NCBI GenBank assembly: GCA_900472625.1
Contig: UCIT01000003.1
Span: forward strand, 97,391 to 161,390
Reading direction: 5' to 3'
Length of the DNA: 64,000 nucleotides
From: Hyphomicrobiales bacterium
GTDB lineage: Bacteria; Pseudomonadota; Alphaproteobacteria; Rhizobiales; Rhizobiaceae
The translations under genes and the position numbers were made by a program. Each line of letters starts with the position of its first letter. Position 1 is the first letter of the stretch. Shown here piece by piece: positions 1 through 9,272 of this stretch. The notes under the pieces are model-generated. The model saw only the letters and a program-made list of their open reading frames with translations, ran no database searches and was not told where the DNA came from.

Positions 1-3000
1 TCGAACTGGATGTCAGATCGGTTCGAGAGGGCCGCAAACGGCGTCATGACGGCGCCGCTGTCACGATCGACGACGTAGATTGCCTCGCCGGAGCGATTGA
101 CGACGGCATCGTTCGACCAAGGCGTCAGCTGGTAATCACGCGAGTTGGTGCTCCAGGTGAAACCAGCGCCTTCGGCGGAGACGTGGAAGCCGAACTTCTC
201 GTTCGAAATCACGTTGATCCACGGCTGCGGCGTGGCATGGCCGCCGGGGACGCGCACGATGTATTCGCGCCCATCGCCGGAGAAGCCACCGATGCCGTTC
301 CAGAAGTTCAGGTCGCCGTGCTCTTCGATAACAAGCGTTGGAACCGAAGCCTTGGCTATCGTCGCGGTCCGCTTGGTGCGGGACTTGGTCGTGTTGGCCT
401 GCTCGAGTTCCTGCTGCTCCTCCTTGGACGGTGCGAACAGCGCCACGGCGCGGTTGATCTGATCGATGATCTTGCCGTTCTTGGCATGGAAGGTGACACG
501 CGAAGCGGAGATCAGCGCGTGATAGGTGGATTCCTCCATCAGATCCTTGCGGACGGTGAAGATGTGCTGGCGCAGCCCATCGGCCTGGCCGAGGCGCCGG
601 ACGTTCTCGGCCATCTGGTCGACGGCGTGCTGCATGTCCTGCGCATAGGAGGAGGCCCGCTCGTTCATGATGACGAGATCGGCGGTGACGCCGCGCGAGC
701 GCAGATATTCCTGCGCCAGCAAGGCTTCCTTGGCGATATCGAGATCCATGTCGTCGTTGATGCGCAGGGTGAAGATCGGGAAATCGCCCGAAATCGCCAA
801 CGGCCAAAGCGAGGACTGCGACTGCATGCCGGCCTGTACCGCCGCTGCATCCGCACGCAGATACATGTCTGGATAGACGAGGTGGCGACCGAGATGCTGG
901 AAGGCGGACGCCTGCTGCGAGGTGACGCCGACATGGCGCATCTGCACCTGCGTGCGAGTCCATGCCTGCACGAGCTCGTGGTTGAAGGCGTCGGCGTGGC
1001 GGTAGCGGTCGACGGCCTGGTCGATCTCGTTGCGGGTGGGTGCGGCGATCGTCCAGAAGATGACGCTGACTTTCTTGCCTGCAGGCACCCGCACGGTGCG
1101 GCGCAGTGACAACACGGGATCGAGCGTGAAGCCATCAGTACCGGAGAGCGTGGCGCCCTGGTCGAATGCCGCGGCATTGGCCAGCGTGCGGCCACGGCCG
1201 AGGAACTTGCGGCGATCGGTTTCGAACTCGGTGTGGCGGGTCGCGCCGGCGTTGTCGACGATTAGGTGGGCAACGGAAATGTTCGGTTCGTTGCCGTCGC
1301 GCTTGTTGCGCTCGACACGAATGACGTCGCCGCGCTTGCCGATTTCCGTCTTGACGAACATGCGGGCAAAGGCAGGGTGGGCGTTGTCGGTATCGTCGGT
1401 GGCAAGAACCGGCTCGAGATAGGACGTCACTTCAATGAAGCGGTCTTCGCTGCCGGTGTTGAGCAGCGTCAGGCGGCGGCCTTCGGCATCGTGCTCGGTG
1501 GCGACGATGCATTCGACCTCGCTGGTCAGCTCGCCGACGGTCTTGGTGAACTCGGCTTTTTCATCGGCGAAGAGAACCTTGACCTGCTCGCCTTCGATGC
1601 TCTTCGGCTCCGCGGTTGCCGACCACCATTCGTTGGAGGTGGTGTCGCGCAGGAAGATGAAGGTGCCCCAGCGGTCTTCGGTCGGGTCGGCTTTCCAGCG
1701 CGAGACGGACTGGCCGTTCCAGCGCGAATAACCGGCGCCGGTGGCGGTCAGCATCAGCGAGTAGTGACCGTTGGAGAGGAATACCAGTTCGCGGTCGCGG
1801 GCGGCAGGATCGAAGATCTTGCGGATTTCCGGCCGCAGCAGGTCGTCCTGGATGCTGGCGGGGGTGTCGGATTCGTGCTTGCCGCTCATCACGGGGATGT
1901 CGCGTGGCGCCTTTTCCTGCAGCATCAGTTCCGCCGCCTCGATGACGGGATCAGAGTGGAATAGCTCGCGCAGGTGGCCGTTGAAGGCAACGTTGGCGAC
2001 GGCTGCGATCGACATGCCATGGTGGTGAGCATAGTAGTTGTAGACGATCGCGCAGGTCTTGCCCTCGGGAACGCGCGTCGGCGTGAAGTCGACGGCATCA
2101 TGGAAGCCGTACTTGCCGAGCGCGCCCAGTTTGCGCAGGCGCTCAAGGTTTTCGACGGCTGCCGGTGGGTTGTACTGGCTGGCGAGGATCGAGGCGTAAG
2201 GCGCGATGACGGCGTTGTGGCCGAGGCCGCGCTTCAGGCCAAGCGTTGGGACGCCGAAGTTGGTGTACTGGTAGTTGAGGTTATGGTCGCGGGCATTGAA
2301 GGCCGCTTCCGAAATGCCCCACGGAATACCCAGCTTGCGGGCGTAGTTCATCTGCTCGACCACGACCAGATTGTTGGTCTGGTTGAGGATACCACCGCCA
2401 CGCTCCTGCATGACCAGAGGCGGCATCAGATATTCGAACATCGAGCCGGACCAGGAGACCAGCGCTCCGCGCGAGCCGACGGGGACAACCTGGCGGCCGA
2501 GGCGATACCAGTGCTCGGTGGGCAGATCGCCCTTGGCAATGCCGAAGAGGCTGGTGAGGCGGCATTCAGAGGCCAGAAGGTCGTAACAGGCCTGATCGAG
2601 CTCGCCGCTTTCGACGCGGTAGCCGATCGACAGAAGGCGACGCTCCGGACGGAACAGGAAGCCGAAGTCCATCGAGAAGGCAAGATCGCGGGCCTTGTCG
2701 CGCAACGCCGTGAGGCGCGGGCGCAGGGCATCGATGTTGGCGAGATCGAAAGTGCTGTCGGAGATATGTGCTTCGCAGACCTTGACCAGCGCTTCCGCCC
2801 ACTGCGTAACTTCAGTGCTGAGCGCCGACTTAACCTCGTGGTCGAGATTGGCGGCCAGCTTCTGTATGTCGCGGGCAAGAACCGACAGGTTGATGATGCG
2901 GATCGATGCGAATTCGTGCTCGCGCTTGACGGCTGCGAGCGCATTTTGGAAGCCTATAATGCGTTCTTCTAGGCGGCGGCGCAGCGGGCGAACCGTCTTG

Positions 3001-6000
3001 CGGTCGTCCGGCAACTGAGCCAGCACTTCCTCGAGAATGCTGGCGGTGTCGCCAACACCATCAAGGCTGCCCTGCATATGCGCGGACGGCGCTTCGGCCC
3101 AGTTTCGGCAGGCGGACGAGATCGCGATCAGATGGCCGGCGAGATTGCCGCTGTCGACAGCGGACACGTAGCGCGGTCCAAGGGTCTCGAGCGTGTCGGT
3201 GTGGTACCAGTTGAACAGGTGACCACGGAACTTTTCCATCTTGTCGACGGTCGCGATCGTCTGCTCCAGACGCTCGATGGTTTCCTCGAAGGAGAACCAG
3301 CCGAACTGACGGCCGGAAACCACTGACAGAAGATAGACGCCGATGTTGGTCGGAGACGTGCGGGTGGCGACGATGACGTGCGGTGTTTCCTGGACGTTGT
3401 CAGGCGGCAGGAAGTTCTGCTCGGCCGTGGTGAACGTCTCGAAATAACGCCAGGTGCGGCGGGCGATCTTGCGCAGTTCGTTGGAAACGGATTCCGCCAC
3501 TTCGAGACGGTCTTCGGTTTCGGCGGACTGGCTGACGTAGTAGGCGACCAGCGGCGAGAGCACCCAAAGCGTCGCGAAGGGAATGCCTACCAGGAAGGCC
3601 TTGTCGCCGGAGAGAACCGCAAAGGCGAGGCCGAGAAGGGCCAGAACCGGCGCATGCCACATGGCCTTGTAATAGGACCAGATGGTGCCCTGCTTGCCAG
3701 CCTGGACGCTTGCGGCGGTCTTCCACTGCAGCATCAGCTTGTGGCTGAAAAAGAGGCGGTAGAGCGAGCGGCCGATGGCGTCGGCCATCATGCAGGCGCC
3801 GTCGGCGATGAAGACGATGCGCAGCGCAACCTGGGCGTTGGCGGCGCGGATGTCGGACCAGACGGTGTAGAGATGGGCGCGGGCGACGATATCGCTGGTT
3901 CGCGGAATGATGCCGTTGATCAGAGACAGCGTCGGGGCAACGAACAGGCAGAAGATCAGCACGATCTGCCAGATCAAAGCGCCGAGCGGATCCATGAAAT
4001 ACCAGCCCAGCACGGATGCGAAGAACCATGCGATCGGTGTCAGCGAGCGGCGCAGGTTGTCGAACATCTTCCAGCGGCCGAGCGCGGTAACGCCGCGCGT
4101 GGTGCTGAACATGTAGGGCAGCAGCTGCCAGTCGCCACGGGCCCAGCGATGCTGGCGCGAGGTTTCGACCTCGTAACGGGTCGGGAAGTCTTCCACCAGC
4201 TCAAGGTCTGTGACGAGCGCGCAACGCGCCATCGAGCCTTCGAGAAGATCGTGGCTGAGAACCGAGTTCTCCTCGATGCGGCCCTTCAGCGAGGTCTCGA
4301 AGGCGTCGACGTGATAGAGGCCCTTACCGGTGAAGGTACCCTCGCCCGCGAGGTCCTGGTAGACGTCGGAAACGGTGAAGACGTAGGGGTCGAGACCGCG
4401 ATTGATGGAGAAGACGCGCTGAAAGACGGACGCGTCCTTGCCTGTGGTCAGCGACGGCGTCACGCGCGGCTGCAGCACACCGTAACCGCTCTCGACGCGG
4501 CCGGTTTCCGGGTTGATGACCGGACGGTTGGTGGGATGATAGAGCTTACCGACCAGCTTGGTGACCGTGTCGCGCATCAGGCGCGTATCGGCATCGAGCG
4601 TCATCACGTACTGGACGTTTTCGGGGACGATGTTGGCGCCCGGCAGATAGGTGGTGTCGCGGTCGCCGCGCAGCAGCATGTTCAGTTCATGCAGCTTGCC
4701 GCGCTTGCGCTCCCAACCCATCCACGCACCTTCCGACGGATTGTAGAGGCGGCGGCGGTGCAGGAGATAGAAACGGGTCTTGCCGTCATAGGCGTAGCGG
4801 GCGGAAAGATTGGCGACTTCGCGGCGCGCGTAGTCGAGTACTTCGAGGTCGGCAGGCGTTTCCTCGACCTGACTGTCCGGCCAGTCGCTGAGCAGCGCGA
4901 AATAGATTTCGCCGCGCGGATTGGCGAGATAGTGAACCTCGATGTTGCGGACGAGTTCGTCGACGCTATCGCGGTTCGAAATCAGGCAGGGAACGACCAG
5001 CAGGGTGCGGGCGTCCTCGGGAATGCCTTCCTTGAACTCGTAACCGACAAGACGTGCCGGCGTCACGAAGAATGACAGCACGGTATTGAAGAGACCCGTG
5101 GCGCCTTCCGATGCTGGAAGAGAGAACATGATCAGCAGGAGGATGATCTCGGCCGGACCCATGCCTGCGCTTGCCATGAAATGGCCGACGACGACCATGG
5201 CAAGGATGGTCAGCAGCAGCACCGGGACGGCGATCGACAGCCAGTTGAAACTGCGGACGGTGCGAACGAAATGCTGGACCAAGGTCGGGCTGTAATTCGC
5301 CCTCGCTTCGAGCTTGGGGCGCTGGGCGCCGGCCAGGAAGCCGCCGACATTTGGCTCATGCGGCTCGTCTTTTCCTGAAGCTTTCGCTTCTTCCGTCATG
5401 TCGAGCGCCAGCTGCGCCACTTCCATTTCGGTCATGGTGGAGCGCTTGGCAAGCTTTTCGATCTGCTTGCGATACTTGTTGCGCGATCCAGAATCGAGGA
5501 GGCCGTAGTCGGAGTTGTCCCAGAGCAGCTTGTCGACGTGGCTGACCTGCTCGACCCAGACGGACCATTCGGCGTCGTCGATCTCGCGCAGGCTGCGGAT
5601 GATGTTGCCCATCGTCACGTTGCCGGAGGACAGACGGCTGTGCTCGGCCATCGTCGTCGCTTCGGTATCGCGGCCGAGTGCTTCCAGACGCTCGTCAAGC
5701 CACGAGATTGCCACGCTCGACGTCTGCGAGCCGTCGCGCATGCGGTAGAGAAACTGCGTGGAGAAGGTGTTGTCTTCTGCAAGCGGTTCGAGCGTTTTCA
5801 GATACTCGCCAGCCTTGACCGGATCGGTCAGGCGGACAAGTTCGTCGGCGGCCTCGTTGGCGCGGCGGCGCATGCGTCGGCTGCGCTCGACACGGATCGA
5901 AATGCGGCGCAGGTTTTCGACGAGGACGTAACGCACGAGCGAAGGCAGCGCCCAGAGTTCGCCGATCCGCAGCGTCTCATGCTCCTGGAAGCCGTCGACG

Positions 6001-6464
6001 AGCGCCGTCAGGCTTTCCTGGGAGATGGTGCTGTGGGTGTGGGCGACATAAAGCCATGCCAGCGCCAGTGTGCGCGGAATGCGCGTGCCGTTCATGTCGA
6101 TCGTCGGCAGTTCGCGGTAGAAACGTTTCGGGAAGTCGCGGCGGACCTCCTGGATCGCTTCCTCAACGATGTAATGGTTGTCCAGAAGCCATTCCGCCGC
6201 CGGCGTGATCGTCTCGCCGGCCTCCACATCCGCTGCGGTGGTTCGGTAAACCCGCAGGATTTCCTTCTCGTTCTCCTTGTGCCTTGCGAAGAAGTCGAAC
6301 GGCGCAAAGGCAACCAGCGAATTCACGCCTGAAGTCGCTGCAGATGCGCCCATCGCCTTGATGTCTTCGATCGACATATAGGTCGAGCGGATCGAGTCGT
6401 TGTGATCGATCTGCTTGGTTTCGGTGTCGCGGGACGGGCTCGGAGACGTGGGGGAAATAGACAT
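1..6464 (-). CDS. ndvB: Cyclic beta-1,2-glucan synthase NdvB/ChvB (partial, C-terminus outside window)
   Basis: This inner-membrane glucosyltransferase builds cyclic beta-1,2-glucan from UDP-glucose. The frame is open from an ATG at 6464 (MSISPTSPSPSRD) to the window edge, giving the first 2154 residues of a protein normally about 2800 long. The GT84 domain shows a DAD pair (D624, D626), a third Asp in SHDLLEG (D739) and the QHRW motif (Q771-W774), with hydrophobic segments before and after it. A glycoamylase-like region follows around residues 1300-1520 (for example YNYYAHHHGMS). The frame then enters the start of the GH94 phosphorylase-like part, which controls glucan length in this family; its C-terminal end is missing. 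The product is exported by NdvA, encoded near 56-57.7 kb. The identification is very secure. Confidence 0.97.
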   Translation of the reverse strand, partial: MSISPTSPSPSRDTETKQIDHNDSIRSTYMSIEDIKAMGASAATSGVNSLVAFAPFDFFARHKENEKEILRVYRTTAADVEAGETITPAAEWLLDNHYIVEEAIQEVRRDFPKRFYRELPTIDMNGTRIPRTLALAWLYVAHTHSTISQESLTALVDGFQEHETLRIGELWALPSLVRYVLVENLRRISIRVERSRRMRRRANEAADELVRLTDPVKAGEYLKTLEPLAEDNTFSTQFLYRMRDGSQTSSVAISWLDERLEALGRDTEATTMAEHSRLSSGNVTMGNIIRSLREIDDAEWSVWVEQVSHVDKLLWDNSDYGLLDSGSRNKYRKQIEKLAKRSTMTEMEVAQLALDMTEEAKASGKDEPHEPNVGGFLAGAQRPKLEARANYSPTLVQHFVRTVRSFNWLSIAVPVLLLTILAMVVVGHFMASAGMGPAEIILLLIMFSLPASEGATGLFNTVLSFFVTPARLVGYEFKEGIPEDARTLLVVPCLISNRDSVDELVRNIEVHYLANPRGEIYFALLSDWPDSQVEETPADLEVLDYARREVANLSARYAYDGKTRFYLLHRRRLYNPSEGAWMGWERKRGKLHELNMLLRGDRDTTYLPGANIVPENVQYVMTLDADTRLMRDTVTKLVGKLYHPTNRPVINPETGRVESGYGVLQPRVTPSLTTGKDASVFQRVFSINRGLDPYVFTVSDVYQDLAGEGTFTGKGLYHVDAFETSLKGRIEENSVLSHDLLEGSMARCALVTDLELVEDFPTRYEVETSRQHRWARGDWQLLPYMFSTTRGVTALGRWKMFDNLRRSLTPIAWFFASVLGWYFMDPLGALIWQIVLIFCLFVAPTLSLINGIIPRTSDIVARAHLYTVWSDIRAANAQVALRIVFIADGACMMADAIGRSLYRLFFSHKLMLQWKTAASVQAGKQGTIWSYYKAMWHAPVLALLGLAFAVLSGDKAFLVGIPFATLWVLSPLVAYYVSQSAETEDRLEVAESVSNELRKIARRTWRYFETFTTAEQNFLPPDNVQETPHVIVATRTSPTNIGVYLLSVVSGRQFGWFSFEETIERLEQTIATVDKMEKFRGHLFNWYHTDTLETLGPRYVSAVDSGNLAGHLIAISSACRNWAEAPSAHMQGSLDGVGDTASILEEVLAQLPDDRKTVRPLRRRLEERIIGFQNALAAVKREHEFASIRIINLSVLARDIQKLAANLDHEVKSALSTEVTQWAEALVKVCEAHISDSTFDLANIDALRPRLTALRDKARDLAFSMDFGFLFRPERRLLSIGYRVESGELDQACYDLLASECRLTSLFGIAKGDLPTEHWYRLGRQVVPVGSRGALVSWSGSMFEYLMPPLVMQERGGGILNQTNNLVVVEQMNYARKLGIPWGISEAAFNARDHNLNYQYTNFGVPTLGLKRGLGHNAVIAPYASILASQYNPPAAVENLERLRKLGALGKYGFHDAVDFTPTRVPEGKTCAIVYNYYAHHHGMSIAAVANVAFNGHLRELFHSDPVIEAAELMLQEKAPRDIPVMSGKHESDTPASIQDDLLRPEIRKIFDPAARDRELVFLSNGHYSLMLTATGAGYSRWNGQSVSRWKADPTEDRWGTFIFLRDTTSNEWWSATAEPKSIEGEQVKVLFADEKAEFTKTVGELTSEVECIVATEHDAEGRRLTLLNTGSEDRFIEVTSYLEPVLATDDTDNAHPAFARMFVKTEIGKRGDVIRVERNKRDGNEPNISVAHLIVDNAGATRHTEFETDRRKFLGRGRTLANAAAFDQGATLSGTDGFTLDPVLSLRRTVRVPAGKKVSVIFWTIAAPTRNEIDQAVDRYRHADAFNHELVQAWTRTQVQMRHVGVTSQQASAFQHLGRHLVYPDMYLRADAAAVQAGMQSQSSLWPLAISGDFPIFTLRINDDMDLDIAKEALLAQEYLRSRGVTADLVIMNERASSYAQDMQHAVDQMAENVRRLGQADGLRQHIFTVRKDLMEESTYHALISASRVTFHAKNGKIIDQINRAVALFAPSKEEQQELEQANTTKSRTKRTATIAKASVPTLVIEEHGDLNFWNGIGGFSGDGREYIVRVPGGHATPQPWINVISNEKFGFHVSAEGAGFTWSTNSRDYQLTPWSNDAVVNRSGEAIYVVDRDSGAVMTPFAALSNRSDIQF

Positions 6465-6740
6465 GGGTTCGGTTCTGGATCCAAACAAAGTTATGGGAAT
6501 TACGCTGCCTTGTGCACTGCCATATATGACTGCCACATGAACAATACCGGTCTTTTACAGGTGCTATAGAAACAATGGCAGCTGCGATCGAACGGCAATG
6601 CGAATCGATTTAGGCGTGAACGGTCGAATGACTGGGCTGGAAGATAAGAGATTGCGCCGTGCCTCCCCGCTAAGCCAATCGGGAAAGTTGGACACTATTG
6701 CGACAATTCAAGTCAAGAGGTTTCGGCAAGTGGCGCACAC
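6465..6740. other. Non-coding gap upstream of ndvB
   Basis: This is the leader and promoter region of ndvB, which is read leftward. It is less GC-rich than its surroundings. I could not pick a convincing promoter: a TATATG box exists near 6525 but no good -35 element precedes it. A 60-codon rightward frame at 6598-6780 has no ribosome-binding site and overlaps the terminator of the next gene, so I do not call it a gene. Confidence 0.5.
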
Positions 6741-6772
6741 ACGAAAAATCCGGCGTCCAAAGGGCGCCGGAT
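6741..6772 (-). terminator. Rho-independent terminator of the DUF1328 gene
   Basis: On the minus strand an 8-bp stem (ATCCGGCG with CGCCGGAT) is followed by TTTTTCG. It lies just after the stop of the small gene at 6792-6956. Confidence 0.7.
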
Positions 6773-6791
6773 CCGTTTGATTTTTCTGGGT

Positions 6792-6956
6792 TTATACGCG
6801 GCGCAACAAACGTGCGACAAGCGAAACAACAAAGAGCACCAGGAAGATAAAGAACAGGACCTGGGCGATCGACGCTGAAGCTCCCGCGATGCCGCCAAAG
6901 CCGAGTACGCCGGCAATGAGAGCTACAACAAGAAATACGAGTGCGTAGTAGAGCAT
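6792..6956 (-). CDS. DUF1328 (YtjA-type) small membrane protein, 54 aa
   Basis: This tiny protein begins [20 protein letters not shown] and ends VARLLRRV. It has two hydrophobic helices separated by a Gly/Ala-rich turn (GGIAGASA) and a basic tail, which is the standard form of DUF1328 proteins. The molecular function is unknown; homologues are often stress-induced. The start is supported by AAGGAG about 11 nt upstream. A GGAAC-N16-CGTT promoter lies 33-57 nt before the ATG, which predicts control by the alphaproteobacterial general stress sigma factor EcfG/RpoE2. A minus-strand terminator follows it, so it is probably monocistronic. Confidence 0.88.
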   Translation of the reverse strand: MLYYALVFLVVALIAGVLGFGGIAGASASIAQVLFFIFLVLFVVSLVARLLRRV

Positions 6957-6988
6957 TATGCCATCTCCTTAGTCGTTGCTGACCAGAT

Positions 6989-7013
6989 AACGATGACTTG
7001 CCCGGTTTGTTCC
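6989..7013 (-). promoter_or_regulatory. EcfG (general stress sigma) promoter for the DUF1328 gene
   Basis: Read on the minus strand, GGAAC (7013-7009) and CGTT (6992-6989) are separated by 16 nt. This matches the GGAAC-N16/17-CGTT consensus known for EcfG/RpoE2 promoters in Rhizobiales. The ATG of the DUF1328 gene is 33 nt downstream. Confidence 0.72.
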
Positions 7014-7030
7014 GTAATGGTTTGAGCGGC

Positions 7031-7195
7031 TTAGCCGATGACGCCGCACACGACGGCGGCGACAAACGCGAATGCTGCGCCGATGAGCGTAACATTGATC
7101 GCGAAATGGAGGCGGCTCTTGGCCGTCGCCGGCTTCTTCGATCGTACGGAACCGTAGTGGTCCGCATGAGTATGTGAGATACCCAAGTCTGCCAT
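7031..7195 (-). CDS. Small single-helix membrane protein, 54 aa, unknown
   Basis: The protein starts MADLGISHTHADHYGSVRSK and ends in a hydrophobic helix (INVTLIGAAFAFVAAVVCGV). The N-terminal half is polar with several His and basic residues, so it looks like a one-pass or tail-anchored membrane peptide. The start is set by GGAGG 6-7 nt upstream of the ATG at 7195. It lies directly upstream of the DUF1328 gene on the same strand but has its own EcfG-type promoter at 7283-7307. I recognise no named family. The shared stress promoter suggests an envelope stress role, which is inference. Confidence 0.75.
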   Translation of the reverse strand: MADLGISHTHADHYGSVRSKKPATAKSRLHFAINVTLIGAAFAFVAAVVCGVIG

Positions 7196-7282
7196 GTTTG
7201 CCTCCGCCTGTTTTATAGCTCTTATTCCGAGCCAGTTTCTTATATTGTCTACCAGCTTGGTAGAGATAGAATTCTGTCGGAT

Positions 7283-7307
7283 AACGGCTACTGAGAAAAT
7301 TCGTTCC
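7283..7307 (-). promoter_or_regulatory. EcfG (general stress sigma) promoter for the 54-aa membrane protein
   Basis: On the minus strand GGAAC (7307-7303) and CGTT (7286-7283) are 16 nt apart, the same geometry as the promoter at 6989-7013. The leader to the ATG at 7195 would be about 80 nt. Confidence 0.68.
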
Positions 7308-7335
7308 GTTATCACGTCAAGTGAAGTCGGGCGCG

Positions 7336-7533
7336 CTAACAGATGGTGCGCCAAGCCCAGATCAGCGAGCGCTCGACCGCCGTTTCCTTGAAGGGGAGCG
7401 TCGGGAAGGAGGCAGTCGGCTTTGCCTTGGCCTTGCGGTTGCGCTTGGCCGCCTTGAACAATGCCGTCGCGCCCCGCTTGGCCTTTGCCGGGGGAGCGAA
7501 GTAACCCATGGTCATGCCGCCGAGAAAGAACAT
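7336..7533 (-). CDS. Hypothetical small basic protein, 65 aa
   Basis: The reading frame starts MFFLGGMTMGYFAPPAKAKR, has a Lys/Arg-rich middle (KAAKRNRKAKAKP) and ends RSLIWAWRTIC. A purine-rich GAGATGAGG lies just before the ATG at 7533, and a possible sigma70 promoter lies upstream at 7576-7603. I do not recognise a family. The position between stress-type small genes and the peptide transporter operon gives no clear role. It could be a real cationic small protein or a chance frame; the ribosome-binding site and promoter make a gene the more likely option. Confidence 0.5.
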   Translation of the reverse strand: MFFLGGMTMGYFAPPAKAKRGATALFKAAKRNRKAKAKPTASFPTLPFKETAVERSLIWAWRTIC

Positions 7534-7575
7534 GCCTCATCTCCATGATCACGAAAACTAACAAACGTTAACGGG

Positions 7576-7603
7576 ATCATGACAGAAGCAAGGCAGCTGT
7601 CAA
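7576..7603 (-). promoter_or_regulatory. Possible sigma70 promoter for the 65-aa gene
   Basis: The minus strand shows a perfect TTGACA (7603-7598), a 16-nt spacer and CATGAT (7581-7576). The -10 element matches the consensus at four of six positions, so this is only moderately supported. Confidence 0.35.
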
Positions 7604-7692
7604 TAGTCTAGTCGATTGGTCGTGTTTAAGAAGCTGTTAGCGTTAATCGCGGCCAATCGTCAAACATTTCAATTGCTTGAAAAAACTGGGCT

Positions 7693-8442
7693 TCAGGCTT
7701 TGACGAAGCCCTTGCTGGCGATCATCAAACTTTTCGTGTAGTCTTCGTGAACTTCCGACTTGGCCAACTCCGCCGCAGTCAGTCGTTCGACAACGGCCCC
7801 GCTTCTCATCACCGCAAGGTTTTCGCACATGTGGGTAATGACGCCGAGGTCGTGGCTGACCATGACAAACGTCAGCTTGCGGTCGCGCCGCACCTGTTCC
7901 AGCAGGTTCAGCACCTCGGCCTGAACCGAGGCATCGAGCGCCGACGTCGGCTCGTCGAGCAGGAGGATCGAGGGCTCGACGATCAGCGCGCGGGCGATGG
8001 CGACACGCTGCCGCTGGCCGCCGGAAAGCTGGTGCGGATAGCGGAAGCGGAAACCGTTTCCGAGGCCGACTTCATCCAGCGCGCGGGCGATCCGCGTTTC
8101 GCTGTCGGCAATGCAGTGGATGGCCAGCGGCTCGAGCAGCAGGCGATCGATGGTCTGGCGCGGATGCAGGGAGCCATAGGGATCCTGGAAGACCATCTGG
8201 ACCTTGCGGTAGAAAGCCTTGCTGCGCTTCGAGCCAACGAGCGCCTCGCCATGAATGCTGATCGTGCCGCTTTTTACCGGCGCCAGACCGGCCACGGCGC
8301 GCAGCAGCGTTGATTTTCCTGAGCCGGATTCACCGACGAGACCGAAGGACTGGCCTTCGCCGATCTCGACGCTGACGTCCTTCAGCGCATGGAAATGATC
8401 GTAGATGACGGAGATGTTGTTGACCGACAGTGCAGCGCTCAT
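7693..8442 (-). CDS. Peptide ABC transporter ATP-binding protein (DppF/OppF type)
   Basis: This is a 249-residue ABC ATPase that would energise uptake of di- or oligopeptides. It has a Walker A (GESGSGKST), the LSGGQRQR signature, a Walker B ([12 protein letters not shown]) and a switch His (VMVSHD). It is the last gene of a six-gene leftward operon. The ATG at 8442 overlaps the TGA of the upstream ATPase as ATGA; an in-frame GTG at 8451 is less likely. It lacks much of the C-terminal extension found in many OppF proteins, ending soon after the nucleotide-binding domain. It probably pairs with the ATPase encoded at 8439-9272. Confidence 0.93.
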   Translation of the reverse strand: MSAALSVNNISVIYDHFHALKDVSVEIGEGQSFGLVGESGSGKSTLLRAVAGLAPVKSGTISIHGEALVGSKRSKAFYRKVQMVFQDPYGSLHPRQTIDRLLLEPLAIHCIADSETRIARALDEVGLGNGFRFRYPHQLSGGQRQRVAIARALIVEPSILLLDEPTSALDASVQAEVLNLLEQVRRDRKLTFVMVSHDLGVITHMCENLAVMRSGAVVERLTAAELAKSEVHEDYTKSLMIASKGFVKA

Positions 8443-9272
8443 GCGGCCCACTCCGGCTTGCGGTCCAGCACCGGCAATGGATGCCTGTTTTCACCGATCA
8501 ACGGCATGCAGTTCAAAAGTCCTTGTGTGTAAGGATGCTGGGCATTCTTGAGTTCCGAAGCCTTCAGCTCCTCGACGATCTTGCCGGCATACATGACGAT
8601 GACACGATCGCAGAAAGAGGAGACAAGCCGCAGGTCGTGCGAAACGAAGATCAATCCCATGCCGCGATCGGCAACAAGGCGGTCCATGATGCGCAGAACG
8701 TCGAGCTGCACAGTCACATCGAGCGCCGAGGTCGGTTCGTCGGCGATCAGCAGCTCGGGGTCGGCGATCAGCATCATCGCGATCATGGCGCGCTGCCCCA
8801 TACCGCCCGAGACCTCGTGCGGATAGAGATCGAAGACGCGCTGTGGTTCGCGGATCTGCACGGCCTCCAGCATGGCGATGGCGCGATCGCGTGCCTCGCC
8901 CTTGCCGATCTTTTCGTGGGTGCGCAGGGTTTCGCAGATCTGCTTGCCGATCGTCATGACGGGATCGAGCGAATATTTCGGATCTTGCAGCACCATGGCG
9001 ATGCGCTTGCCACGCAGCAGCCGGCGCTGCTTCGGGGATGCCGAGAGCAGATCCATGCCGTTGAAATTGAGCGTATCGGCGGTGACGATGCCATGGCCGG
9101 GGGTGAGCCCCATGATGGCGCGGCCGGTCTGGGACTTTCCTGAGCCGGATTCGCCGACGATGCCGAGACGCTCCTTGCCGAGCGTGAAGGAGACGCCACG
9201 GACGGCTTCGATAACGCCGGTGCGGGTTGGATAGCTGACCTTGAGGTTCTTGACGGTGAGAAGATCGGTCAC
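8439..9272 (-). CDS. Peptide ABC transporter ATP-binding protein (DppD/OppD type)
   Basis: A 277-residue ATPase subunit. It shows Walker A (GESGSGKSQ, with Gln where Thr/Ser usually follows Lys-Ser), a signature region written VSGGMGQR, Walker B ([12 protein letters not shown]) and the switch motif FVSHD. The C-terminus (HPYTQGLLNCMP) carries the usual oligopeptide-transporter tail. Both ends overlap neighbours by ATGA, so translation is coupled to the DppC-like permease before it and the DppF-like ATPase after it. The substrate is inferred from the permeases, the binding protein and the co-transcribed dipeptidase. Confidence 0.93.
   Translation of the reverse strand: MTDLLTVKNLKVSYPTRTGVIEAVRGVSFTLGKERLGIVGESGSGKSQTGRAIMGLTPGHGIVTADTLNFNGMDLLSASPKQRRLLRGKRIAMVLQDPKYSLDPVMTIGKQICETLRTHEKIGKGEARDRAIAMLEAVQIREPQRVFDLYPHEVSGGMGQRAMIAMMLIADPELLIADEPTSALDVTVQLDVLRIMDRLVADRGMGLIFVSHDLRLVSSFCDRVIVMYAGKIVEELKASELKNAQHPYTQGLLNCMPLIGENRHPLPVLDRKPEWAA

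Noticed and set aside
3378..5075. A 565-codon rightward open frame inside ndvB
   Set aside because: It is antisense to the GT84 region of ndvB, which carries the catalytic residues; it is compositional shadow.
6598..6780. A 60-codon rightward frame between ndvB and the DUF1328 gene
   Set aside because: No ribosome-binding site; it runs through the minus-strand terminator of the neighbouring gene.
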